The translations under genes were made by a program, and so were the position numbers. Below the pieces are notes generated by a model. It was not told the DNA's origin, did not search any database, and was given only the letters and a program-made list of their open reading frames with translations. A DNA stretch of 64,000 nt from Arabidopsis thaliana (lineage: Eukaryota; Streptophyta; Magnoliopsida; Brassicales; Brassicaceae). Location: contig NC_003074.8 of NCBI RefSeq assembly GCF_000001735.4, positions 4,154,101-4,218,100 on the forward strand, given 5' to 3'. Within the stretch, counting starts at the first letter, position 1. Each line of letters begins with the position of its first letter. Below, piece by piece: positions 11,615-22,765 of this stretch.

Positions 11615-12760
11615 GAAATTAAGCAAGCAAGCTCTTATTCAACAGTTGGTTTTGAAATGAAAACAATTCAGTGTTTGTTCATATCTCTAACATGGTTTAT
11701 ATGCCCTGGATTTTTTTTTGTCTAGAATGGGAACGTCCTACTGAGAACATTCAATTACCTAGTAAGGAGATGCTGAAAAAATATCCAGTAGCTTTTTAAA
11801 AAAAGAAAGGAAATAGTAAGCCTTACTTAGTATAAGCTTTCATATATAGTTACCGTTGGATCAGCAAGCGACATGAAGATATTCTTAAAACATATATCTC
11901 ACCATATCTCAGACGATAGATTAGGGTGATCCCACAGGTACTTAGGTGGCATTCCTCGAGGTAGCTTCCTTGCATTTGTCTTTTCTCATTAGCCTCCTTT
12001 CAAGAAAGTGATTACTTGGGTCCAATGCTTTCTGGTTTAGTATGCAGATACATTTTTTCTTTCATGTAAACTGTTTCTTTTAAAAAGACCATCCTAAAGG
12101 TACAAAAGAAGGAAGAATATCAGTTAATACCTCAACAGTTTGACTCTGCTGGAGATGATTCAGATGAAGATTCTTGGTGTTGGACTGTTTGGTCTTGATA
12201 TGGACTGTCTTCTGCTGATTGATGCAAGTCGGATTCTGAATGATTCATATATCTTAAGGAAGAAGAATAATTCTGCCCTGTACAAATTAAGCAACCAAAC
12301 TCAGATTATTTTTCCAAGAACTGCATATATTCATTCAACAGGTAAAATCTGGAGTTAGTTTCTGAAATGGAAACAAATTCAGTCAACTAGTAAGGAGATG
12401 CAAAAAATGGTAATCCTAACTTTAGATTTCAAAACGTGAGAGTCATACATTCTCACAAGTTAAACTTCTCCAACAAATGTACTTCAGCTTCTTTTCTTAA
12501 GTACAAAAGATTTAAATTACATAATCCCTGCATAAATCACATAATACATGTGATAATATAACACTTAGAGAAAAAGACCAATTTGGTTGTCTACTAAGCA
12601 CAAGAATTTGGAGATTTGACAGTGGTTTTTCTCAGCACATGGAGTCTAAGTAAAAGATAAAAAGGTAAGAGAAGACATTCCTACACCTGCGAACATCTAA
12701 TTACAAGGACAAATCTCATTATAATTAACCAAAATAAGTGCATTAACATTTTCATGTATA
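11615..12760 (-). pseudogene. scrambled partial copy of the DUF547 gene
   Basis: By direct comparison inside the window, 11853-12275 matches 5543-5983 of the DUF547 gene, with the exon containing the MPPKYLWDQP region and the Ser-rich exon recognisable. The copy then jumps at a shared tctgc to match 6613-6690, and continues to match about 6790-7220 (leader and first exon). In front, 11615-11850 is another partial copy of about 6625-6890. The DUF547 domain itself (source 4114-5540) and the coiled-coil exons are missing. Small indels (for example cagtttgactctg for cagttgactctg at about 12135) break the frame. It is a non-coding relic on the same strand as its source, between two hAT-derived genes. 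Confidence 0.88.
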
Positions 12761-12894
12761 TATTCACCAGCATTGATGGAAATTGTAATGAACAAAAGAA
12801 AATACAAACTCCAAAACTAAATCTGCACAATGACTAAAAGCTGAACGGGTCAGTCCACATTTGCATCACAATCTCTTCACTGCTCTTAGCTTAG

Positions 12895-14817
12895 TTAGGC
12901 TTTGCAGCTTTGTAGATGAAGATTGTAATGAACGAACGCCAACTCTTCCAGATGCTTTCGTTCACAGTGGCTCATTCCTTCAGTTAGCAACAACTTCTCT
13001 GCTAAGCTTCTCTTCAGCTTGTACCTTGAAGCACCTTCACATGTCTGGCTCAGAATCTTAATGGCGAAACTCTGCAGCTCTGGGTGCTGGCTCGCCTTTT
13101 CAGTCCACCAATCAACTGCAAATAAATTTTAAGACAACATAATGTTTTGCTCACTGATTCAACAACACAAGTATCTCTACAAACAAAACAACTATATCGA
13201 AAGTCAACAAGTTCACTCACTTGGAGATATTCCCGAGATCTGATCAGGTTGACTGGCCTCGTTAAAACAATCTTTACCGAGTCTGTACCTATCAAGCTGT
13301 GAGGCAATTTTAATTTGACCTTCTTTTGCCACATGAACCAGAGAGTGGGTGAGACCGCTGGAAACTTCTGGATCAAGATGGAAATCAGTTGAGTAGAAAG
13401 AAGTTGGATTCAGATAGTAACCAGCAGCATGAAGAGGATTGTGGAGGTGCTTGTTCCAGACATCATCTATCACATCCCATAATGTAAGGTAATGTTTTTT
13501 CTCGTCATTGAATTCCTTCTTGATACTCAGCTTTATGCCGTCCAAAGTGTCATAGATATATCCGACATGCTGATTGTTGTCGGCATTTGAAAACAAGCGC
13601 AGACCGTCAGTCAGAGGAGATGTACATTTCAGAATTTCTTCAACAGCCTCCCAAAACGAGGAATCATTTACCAAATTTGATACTGATTTGCCTTCTTCTT
13701 TTTTCCAAACAGATGAAGCAAACATGGCTGCCAAGTTTTTCTTCGCCTTGAAAACACTCTTTAGAATTAGATACGGCTTAACAAACTCAAACTCGGAGGA
13801 GGAGACTGTTATGTCTTTTCCATGACTTTGATCTCTGTAAATTTTCAAAGCTGAGGGATTGTTGTTGATGAACTCCCAAATGGTATTGACCTTATCAAGT
13901 ATGTCTCCAAAGGAACGCATTTTCCCAATCTTCACCAGCATAAGCTCGAAACAATGGGATAAACTCACAGACCAGAAAACTTCCCTGTCATGACCCGAAA
14001 AGAGTTTGCCTAACTCACCAACCCAACCAGAGGTCGAACATGCAATAATTTGAGTCACGTTATGCACACCAACTTCCTCAACGAGCCCATTTACTAGCGA
14101 TAGTAAGGCAGTGACATCGTTTTTTACAACCGAAACATCTATGGATTTAAGATACACTGGACCCGCTGGACAGTCAGCAACAAAGGAAACAAGATCGTGG
14201 CCTTTCGGGTCAATCCAAGCATCCAACAAGATGCTGCAACCGGTGATCTTCCAGGAATCTTTAATATTCTTCACATAATCCTGCACTTCCTTCATTGCTT
14301 CTTGAAGCAACCGGCCGTTTAAATCATGAGAATCAGGGATCTTCTGACCAACACCTAGTGCCATCATCATTTCTTTGAAACATGGGGAATCCACAGCTGA
14401 AAGGTCGACGCAATGTTCATAAAAGAACCGACCAATGCACTTTTGGGCTTTGCTTGACAACAAATCCTGATTGTCAACTTCCACAGCTACATTCCCCTGC
14501 TCCGGAGAAACACTTTTGCTTGATGAATCTTCGGTCTTCCGACGCTTACGCGAATCAGCCATTTGGAATTTCCCAACTCTCTTAGTCTTAGGAGTAGTAT
14601 AACCAGATTTATCCTCCATAAGCATCGTTCGAAACGTCTCTCTAAGAGTAAGTGAAACTTGGTCACAGTGAGTAACATCAGTACCAACAGCACCCAAGTG
14701 GTGTTTAAGACGATGAAAGGAATTCATTTCTTTCCCACAGTAATTGCATTTAACCCGAGATTTCTTCTTGTCCACACAAATTCCATGCTCACGAACATCA
14801 ACGACAGTACCAGCCAT
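12895..14817 (-). CDS. domesticated hAT transposase-like protein with BED zinc finger (second of three)
   Basis: At3g13020 by position. Exons 14817-13221 and 13115-12895 give 605 residues from MAGTVVDVREHG. An in-frame ATG at 14847 exists, but the MAG start aligns with the MAS start of the neighbour. The BED finger is complete (VKCNYCGKEMNSFHRLKHHL). A basic stretch (SRKRRKTED, about residue 90-100) could serve as a nuclear signal. The core has CSILLDAWIDPKGHDLVSF, but IIACSTSGWVGELG replaces the TDNA motif. The C-terminal dimerisation segment (DWWTEKASQHPELQSFAIKI) is kept. Exon 2 is 221 bases long, the same as in the first paralog, with the intron after the same ISP/VSP codon. Its function is unknown; it probably binds DNA in the nucleus. 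Confidence 0.9.
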
Positions 14818-15574
14818 TTTAAGAGTTTCGTTTAATTCACAAAACACAGATAATGAATCAGACTTGGAAGCATTTTTCGATTCTCACAACTCAGATTACC
14901 TGTAACTGCAACCCAATATCACTATTAGAGAAACAAACAGGAATATGCATCAAAATCAAAATATTGAATGGCGTATATTTCGAAACAGAATTGACCAACT
15001 TGATATCTCAGAGTAATTGAAATCATTCCAAGTTCATGGAGAGAAGAAAAAAACGAAACTTTAAACCCAACAATTGACCCAAACTCGACCATATAAATTA
15101 ACCAAAATTAATCATCATCTTTAAGAGAAATCGCCTCCATAAAGAACAAAGCAAACAACTTTTTTACAGAAGAACAAAACTCAAACTAAAAACAAAACCT
15201 ATTATTCTTTGCTGCTAACCCCTTGTTTCTCCTGAATAAAGGAAATACCTGAATAAACAAAGTCGGTCGGAAAACAGGACACAGCTAACCCCTTGTTTCT
15301 CCTTCTTCCACCCAAAAGAGAGGGAATGTGGAAGAACTTGTTTTGACTCCCTCTTTCTCATTATTCTAATATTTGGGCTATTGGGCCATCATCTCGTTTT
15401 GGCCCAAAATAAAAGATGACCAATAAAACAAAAATAGGCTGCTAATGGAGAGTTCTGGCCCAAAATAAAAGATCACAAAATAACAAGGAATAAATAATGA
15501 TGTGCATAGCTGCTTGTTTCACCAGCATTGATTCTAAAGGTGTGAGCTTTGATGAATATACAAACTAAAATGGG
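14818..15574. other. 5' leader/promoter of the second hAT-derived gene and 3' flank of the third
   Basis: The part to about 15240 resembles the leader of the third paralog (agcatttttcg, gcatcaaaatc, ttgaatggc, aacgaaacttt in the same order at 17520-17680). The direct repeat gctaaccccttgtttctcct occurs near 15215 and 15285. No other coding sequence is visible. Confidence 0.55.
15371..15473 (-). promoter_or_regulatory. cluster of site II-like TGGGCC/GGCCCA elements with a 17-bp direct repeat
   Basis: The motifs tttgggct, ttgggcca and two ggcccaaaataaaagat copies (15401-15417 and 15457-15473) lie just upstream of the leader of the second hAT-derived gene. Site II motifs (TGGGCC/T) near the start site are bound by TCP factors in many housekeeping Arabidopsis genes. 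The motifs are seen; promoter activity is inferred. Confidence 0.5.
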
Positions 15575-17359
15575 TCAGTCCTTATAAACATCAATCTCTT
15601 CACTTAATTTGGCTTTGTAGCTTTGTAGATGAAGATTGTATTGAACGAATACCAACTCATCCAGATGCTGTCTTTCACGATTGCTCATTCCTTCACTGAG
15701 CAACAACTTCTCTGCTAAGCTTCTCTTCAGCTTGTACTTTGAAGCACCTTCACATGTCTGGCTCAGAATTTTAATGGCCAAGCTCTGCAGTTCTGGGTAC
15801 TGGCTCGCCTTATGAGCCCACCATTCAGCTGCAAATAGATTTAAAACCACAGAACCTTTTGATCACTGGTTCAACTTCAACCACACAAGTGTCTGCAAAC
15901 GAAACAGCTATATCGAAATTCAAGAAGTTCACTCACCTGGAGAGATTCCAGTGATCTGATCAGCTTGACTCGCCTCGTTAAAGCAATCTTTACCGAGTCT
16001 GTACATATCAATCTGTGTGGAAATTTTGAATTGAACGTGACAATCTTCTACCATATGAATCAGAGAGGAGATAAGACCAGTGACAACTTCTATATCAAGA
16101 TGGAAATTTGTTGAGTAGAAAGCAGTCGGGTTCAGAAAGTAACCAGCAGCATGAAGAGGATTGTGAAGATGCTTGTTCCAAACATCATCTATCACATCCC
16201 ATAACGGCTTGTAAAATTGTGGCTTGTGATTGAATTCTCTCGCGATACTCTCCTTTATGCTGTCCATAGTGTCATAAACATATCCAAGATGCTGATTGTT
16301 GGCAGTTGAAAACAAGAGCAGACCGTGAATCAGAGGAGATGTACATTTCAGAACACTTTCAACTGTTTCCCAAAAAGAGGAGTCACTCACCAAATTTGAT
16401 ATTGCTATGCACTGTTCGTTATTCCAATTAGATGAGGCAAACATGGCTGTCAAGTTTTTCTTCGCCTTGAAAATACTCTCTAGAATTAGATATGGCGTCA
16501 CAAACTCAAACTCAGAGGAGGAGACTGTTATGTCTATTCCATGACACTGATCTCTGAAAATGTTCAGAACTGAGGGATTGTTGTTGATGAACAACCAGAT
16601 GTTATTGACTTTGTCAAATATGTCTCCAAATGAACGTATTTTGCTAATCTTCACCAGCATAAGCTCGAAACAATGGGATACACTCACAGACCAGAAAACT
16701 TCCCTGTCATGACCCGCAAATAGCTCACCCAATTCACCAACCCAACCAGAGGTTGAACATGCAATAATTTGAGTCACATTACGCACTCCAACTTCCTCAA
16801 CAAGCCCATTTACTAGCGATAGTAAGGCAGTGACATCGTCTTTAAAATCTGAAACATCAAATGATATCAGATACACTAAACCCGCTGGACAATCTGCAAC
16901 AAAAGTAACAAGATCACGGCCTTTCTGGTCAACCCAAGCATCCAACAAGATGCTGCATCCTGTGATCGCCCACGATTCTTTAATCTTCTCCACACGATCT
17001 TGTACTTCCTCTAATGCATCTTGAAGCCTCCATCCGTTTAAATCATGACAATCAGAGCTCTCAAGCCCCATCTGACCACCATCTACAGTCATCATTTCTT
17101 TGAAACATGGGGCATCCACAGCTGAAAGATTGACACATTTTCCAAAGACCCACTTCTTTTGGGCTTTGTTTGACAACATATCCTGTTTATCAGTCTCCAC
17201 ACCTATACTAACATTGTTGCTGGATGAATCTTCGCTTCTTCCACGCTTATGACCATTACCCATTTGGACATCCCCAACTCTGTTAGCAGTATGACAAGAT
17301 CTTTCTTCCATCACCATCTTAGGAAACGTCTCTCTAACAGTAAGTGGAACTTGAATCAC
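15575..17359 (-). CDS. domesticated hAT transposase-like protein lacking the BED finger (third of three)
   Basis: At3g13030 by position. Exons 17359-15937 and 15828-15575 give 558 residues from MIQVPLTVRETF. Its N-terminus aligns with QVSLTLRETF of the second paralog, which lies after the BED finger there. So this protein starts where the finger should already have ended, and no C-x2-C...H finger is visible upstream to 17600. The rest matches its paralogs: LNLSAVDAPCFKEMM (here VNLSAVDAPCFKEMM), SILLDAWVDQKGRDLVTF, IIACSTSGWVGELG with no TDNA Asp, and AEWWAHKASQYPELQSLAIKI. It has a longer C-terminal tail (KAKLSEEIDVYKD). The same intron position is kept. It may act only as a dimerisation partner of its paralogs. 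An upstream short exon cannot be excluded. Confidence 0.85.
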
Positions 17360-18314
17360 AGGGAATTATGTACAACATGATTACTACTTGAGTTATAATA
17401 CACCGCATGATTGATGAGTGAATGTCTAGAGATAGAGAGAGAGAGTGATAGGCTCACCTTCATCTTCTTTAGATCATTGTTTCTTGCTCCTTTGTTCACG
17501 CATACTTGCAAATTCCTGATTCAAGCATTTTTCGCTTCTCAATCAGCTGTTACAAAAATCAGGAACAAGCATCAAAATCGAATTTTGAATGGCCTTTAAT
17601 GTGACAGAGAATTCACTAACTTGATCTCAGAGATTGAAATCATTAATGCCGATGGAGAAAGAGAGGAAAAAACGAAACTTTAATCTCTACTATGACGAAA
17701 AACCAGCTATATAGTAATGCTCAAACAACTAGCAAACGAAATGGTAGACCCATATAAATTATTATCGAAACTATTCATCATCATTCAGAGAAATTTTCTC
17801 CATTGTAACACAGAAGATCAAAGCAAACAACTTTTTTACAGAAAACCCCACCAAGCGAGTCCAAGCCAGTCAAAGCGACGACGAAACCCTTGATTTTGAC
17901 TTTTCCAAGAGAGAGAGAGAGTGATGACTGATGAGAGTGAAGAATTTTGCTCAAGTTGTTTTGCTTCCCGTAAGTAATTGTATGCATGAAGGTCTATTTA
18001 CTTATCGTACTCTCTCTCTCAGACGCATAAAGGCTTCTTATGGAAAGTGACTTCCACGTTTGATATTAGCAAACTTGTATATAAACATTGGAAAGTGAAC
18101 TCTTCAGTTTTCTCACTAACCAGTGACCTATACACACACAAACACAGAATTAAAGATTCTTTTCTCACAGTGAAGGCAGTGACATCCTCAATATCCGTAA
18201 TAAGTTTACACGTTTCTGACAAAGATCTACATTACAAACATATATTTTGAGTGACACTCTCTCTCTCACTAAATTACACAAAACGGACCATATTTACATA
18301 CTTGAAGAATCTTA
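17360..18314. other. 5' region of the third hAT-derived gene
   Basis: 17360-17500 is unrelated to the corresponding part of the paralogs and contains an (AG)n run at 17433-17446. From about 17500 to 17850 the sequence again matches the leaders of the other two genes. 17990-18250 holds no recognised exon; aaggcttcttatggaaagt at about 18030 resembles a piece of the 11062-11425 repeat. Confidence 0.5.
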
Positions 18315-20356
18315 CTACCTCTTAGGATCTTCAGATTCAGCTATGTTCTCAAGCCTGCGACGTTTCTGAGGGCTTTCACATTTATCGTCTTCGGTTTCCG
18401 ACGCTTTGTTCTCTGCAGGTAATGGCGGCTGAGGCGAAGATGCTTTGGTTTTGGACATGTTTTGAGAATCTGGTATAGAGTCATCACTAGGTGATAACAC
18501 TGTCTGCGAAGAAGAAGAAATCCACCTTCCTGTTTTGCGTTGTTCTTCCAACATCTTTTCCAAGTATTTAGCATGCTCTTCAATTCGTAGCTGAAGCACC
18601 CGTTGCACCTGCACATTGATCAATTATGGGACTGGTTATAGTAGCAAATCTTCAATATTTCTTTTCCCCAAGTTAAGTGTAATCGGTTTTACCTCCAGCT
18701 GTTCATGCAATTGCTTCTGAACTTCCATCTGCATACGCAGTGCTTCAGTTAATTGTATGGCCCTGTCCATGGAAAAAGAGAGTCATTTTAGGGATAATGT
18801 TGAAAAATGTCTGCGGATTGAACATGGAATTAGAGAAACACAATGCTTTACCCTTTCTTCTTCTCGTCAGCTTCACTCTTACTCAAAGCCAGTTTCTTTT
18901 CTTCTGAGTTATCAGTCCTTTTCTCTGGGGAATAAACGAAAAATAATAAAGGAACTGTCAGATAGATCAAAATCATGGCTGATGATCATGCAGAAACAGA
19001 GAATCTGTGAAATCACAATAACAAGTTGGAGGCTTTACCTTCTTTTTTCTCTGGCATATACTTGGCTAGTCTATACTTCTGCACATTCGTGAATTTCAGA
19101 GATATTCAGCTAATTTGGTATCATGTACTTATAAATTTATCACACTCAAACTGATTTAGTACCTGCAAGTGGCTTTTTACATGATAGATCGTCAAGCCCT
19201 CAACATTCATGAGCTTCTTAACAGCCTTTGGAGTGGCCTCTACATGTTTAATGCAAAAACCGGGTTAAGCGTTATCAGCAGAAAGATGAGAAGAAACAAA
19301 GGATATCTAACCAATGGCAAACACAAGAGTAGCTCTAGAGTTCTACTTTATAAGTGCCTACTCGTATCTCAAAAAGCTAAAACTCACTTTCAGGCCCTTC
19401 AAGTTTGATCACCGCCTTTACAAAAGACTCGTGGAGCTCAGGAGTCCATCTCATTCTCGACTTTTGATTGGCTGCTGATCCCGGAGAAGGGTGAGATGAA
19501 ACTACGTCTACAGACATTGCTCCAGGAACACAGCTTTGGCTTGGACTCAATCTCGTCACTGGATTTGACGCCAATGGCGTTTCATAGATCTCCTGAATCA
19601 AACAGAAACTAAGTGTTAAAGGAGCAAATGACGTTTCACACTCTATGTATCAACAGCAAAGACCGAAAGTCATAAGCAGTGAAAGTATAAGTCAATGTTT
19701 GTCATAGCCATGCAAAGTAACTGATGCAAACTCATAAGAGCTGTACAAGACTGAGATTAACTTACATCAAGCCTGGGAGTTTCAGCGCGGTCTGTGATAG
19801 CCAGCTCAAGTTCATCAGACAGGAACTGTAATTCCATTTGATCTGATAAGCAATAGCTGTCATTCGAACAGCCAAAATCATGAAAATCGCCATCGGAACA
19901 AGCATCTCCAGAAAGATTAAGGAAGTCTTTGAGAAGCGACCCGGAGTTGCCTCCATCACATTGATTGCCCAAATCCTCAGTGAAAATAGATGGAGATCTT
20001 GCAGACTCCACACCAGAAGCTGAGTGGGTGTAAGAGGAGGGATCAGGGAGGAAAGGAAGACTGTTTCCTAGATGTTTCTGAGTCTCAGAGGTTGAAGATG
20101 ATGACAAGTAGAGGTTTGTGCAAAAGGTGGAAGACCGAGAGAAGGTGCTCTGAGAACTATTCTTTGGCCATAGCTGACCAGGTGAATCTGGAGATTGTGA
20201 CCTTATGAAAGGAGTTTTCCGGTGTTCTGGCTGGACATTCAGAAAGTTATGGACTGGAGATAAAGAAGAAGAGCAAGCTTGACCAAGTTTTTTATTGCAT
20301 TCATCTGTTGCCGCTGAGAGAAGCCTGTGTCTGTTCATGATTGCTTTGATGTACAT
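18315..20356 (-). CDS. PHL6: MYB-CC (GARP) transcription factor PHL6
   Basis: Seven coding exons are 20356-19766, 19592-19388, 19239-19163, 19078-19039, 18924-18852, 18762-18693 and 18608-18315, giving 449 residues from [15 protein letters not shown]. An ATG two codons upstream (20362) is also open; 449 is the length I recall for PHL6. The N-terminal 240 residues are Ser-rich and acidic. Residues about 243-300 are a single GARP-type MYB domain ([20 protein letters not shown], then [20 protein letters not shown], then LQKYRLAKY). Residues about 328-375 form the MYB-CC coiled coil with LHEQLEVQ. A basic stretch (KRRRLE) is near the end. PHR1/PHL factors bind P1BS-like GNATATNC sites as dimers in phosphate signalling; the specific role of this member is less clear. 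Confidence 0.95.
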
Positions 20357-22765
20357 CAACAATCAAAACTGTCTCTTGACAAGATCCCCCATTAGTTTGC
20401 AGTTAGCATCCAAGCCGCTGAGAACCAAACATTTTGATGATTAGGATAAGAATGGTGGGGTCAATAAACATGTTAGTGACAAGAATTGAGTCAGTTTGTT
20501 TAGTTAACTTTCAGAACAAGGCATACAGAATCATCCAGTGATCCATCTTGGCTGGATCTTGACAAGTTAATAAGTTCCTTGAGAACTAAAAAGCTAAGTA
20601 ATTGGAGCAACAAGAGTACATCCGAGATTGAGATTTACCATATATACAGACACAGAGAGATGCAACGATTAAATATGGTGTTCCAAAAAATGCAAAACGA
20701 GTTGCCGACACATGGAAACTTTAAAACTCGAACAGAGGAATCAAATCAGGTTACGCAAAGACACGATTACAGGAGGACAGAAACGCAAAGAGAAATGAGG
20801 TATTAAATTCTAAATTCAGAATGTTGAGACTGACAAGTAGTAGTACGAATCATTCACAGAGAAAATCAAAAGCAATTTATTTGATTTTATATTTGATTTT
20901 ATCAAAGGGCATGATAGAATAGAAACGGACCTGAGAGGATGATAAAGTCTTCACCTTTTTAATACTTGCTGCATAACAAATGAAGAAAAAACTAACATTT
21001 GAGAAAACAAGCTGAATCCCATCAAAGAGATGAAGTTAATTCGAATGAGAAAGCAAAAGAAGAAGAAGAAGAGATGGGGTTAAAGGAAGGAGACGGAGAT
21101 TTCGCTACGAAATCGCCGTCGAAGTGTGTACTGTTGGCTTTGCTTGATTGGTCTCCGTCTTGCTGGACCTCTTTCTTGTTCCACCCGCTCTTTCCTCGAC
21201 TGTAACTCACGGACCAATTCAATCCGTTAGTTCATTTGCCACGTAGGATTCAAGTGCTCGTGCGTTTTGCCACATAAATTTTATTTTATTTTATCGACAT
21301 CACGCTTAGCTCTCTCTCGTATTCTCTTCCTAATCACATTTCATACCTGGTCAACCAAATTATTGGTTTTAAAAAAACTATACTACTTCTTTGGGTTATG
21401 AGATTTGAGGATTTTTTTAAAATCATTTATCATTGTTGATTCGAATTATTTATGTGATCGATACTAGTAGTACTTCGTAAGCTTTGTTTTTTCTTTTCCA
21501 ATGGAGTACATACTATTGTGAACTATTCTCTGCTTTTCTTTTTCAGTTAGTATTGATATCTTTATGTTGTAAGAAAAATCGTGACACAATTACGAATTAT
21601 TGATATAAAAACGAATGATAATGATTAATGAATATGAATGAGAAAATGGTTGCCCAAAAATGATAGTGACTGATCTGTAATGCAGTTTAGTAGAATTAGT
21701 TTCTTTTAATAGCAAAACTAATGATCATTAATCTTCCAAAAGGAAAGACAAAGTAGCATCATCCATTAACTTGTGGGTCATATCTAAAGCCTTAGCCACA
21801 CAAATCCATCCAATTTTTTTTGTTTTTTTTTTGTCTTTAGTCTTTTTTACCACATAAGTAAGATAATGCTAATTTAATGCTCATCATAGAGAATGAGCTC
21901 AGCAAATGCTTTCTACCTGATTATTTATTATCTTCAAAATAGTCAAGTTTGAGGCATCAAGTGGTAGAATGTCTAAATCCTTACATAATTTATATTTATT
22001 TTTGGCAACATACATAACATAATTCAACACTGTTCTAAGTAATACATGGCTAGTGGGTTATATAAGATTATATACTTCACTAAAGGTTGATAAATCAATT
22101 CTCAGTTTGCATTTTGCCAATATACCTCAATTTATCATCTTTAGTCCCACAAATGATGGCCACTTTTGTCGTACTGTATGTTTGTTTTCGACTTGTTTAA
22201 GTGTTGGGTCCCCTCATTGATCAATTATTGAAAAATAAAATGGGCCTTACTAAAAACATATATTTGGGTTAACTAGAGAGAAAGCCCAAATACAAAAAGA
22301 GAATCATCAGCGATTCAACAGAGGCTTGAACGCGCGTCAAAAAGCTTAGCTCAAAGATTGAATTTTGATTTTCACATGTTTTTCTTCATAGGCCAACCAT
22401 TAATGGCGTTGACTTTGTCAATTCTCTGACAATTGTAATTTCGTTCTCCTGAAACCGTGGGAGAAAAGAATCTGCATTTCCTTCAAGTTCAACGTCTTCC
22501 AGGTTTGATTTTGATTTCCTTTTCCCAATTCCATGACTTTTTTGATCCGTATCCAGTAATTGACCACCGTGATTCGCGAATCATGATTAGGGTTTCGTTG
22601 TTAATGAATGGCCTTTGGATGATCAATGGTGGTGTTTGAGATTTAATTGGGATTTAGTTATGCCCTCTTGGAATTTGGTATCAGCATGAGTGTGGAGCAT
22701 TTAGTATCTGAATCCGATTGATGAAAGGTTGACACTTTTCTCTTTTGTTTTTTCCAGATTTTGAA
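20357..22765. other. PHL6 5' leader, divergent intergenic region and NiaP 5' leader
   Basis: PHL6 and NiaP are transcribed away from each other. From 20357 to about 21200 is probably the PHL6 leader, including an intron; aaatcgccgtcgaagtg near 21110 marks the GC-richer leader end. 21250-22400 is AT-rich with no gene visible. The NiaP leader appears to have an intron from 22503 (ccag|gtttg) to 22757 (tttccag|at), just before the start codon at 22766. Confidence 0.55.

Noticed and set aside
8831..17359. Intact hAT transposons
   Set aside because: No matching terminal inverted repeats or 8-bp target duplications were found around the three genes, and the catalytic TDNA motif is lost.
21955..21985. 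tRNA-like aagtggtagaatg
   Set aside because: Resembles a D-arm/B-box fragment only; no acceptor stem, anticodon arm or T-arm can be folded around it.
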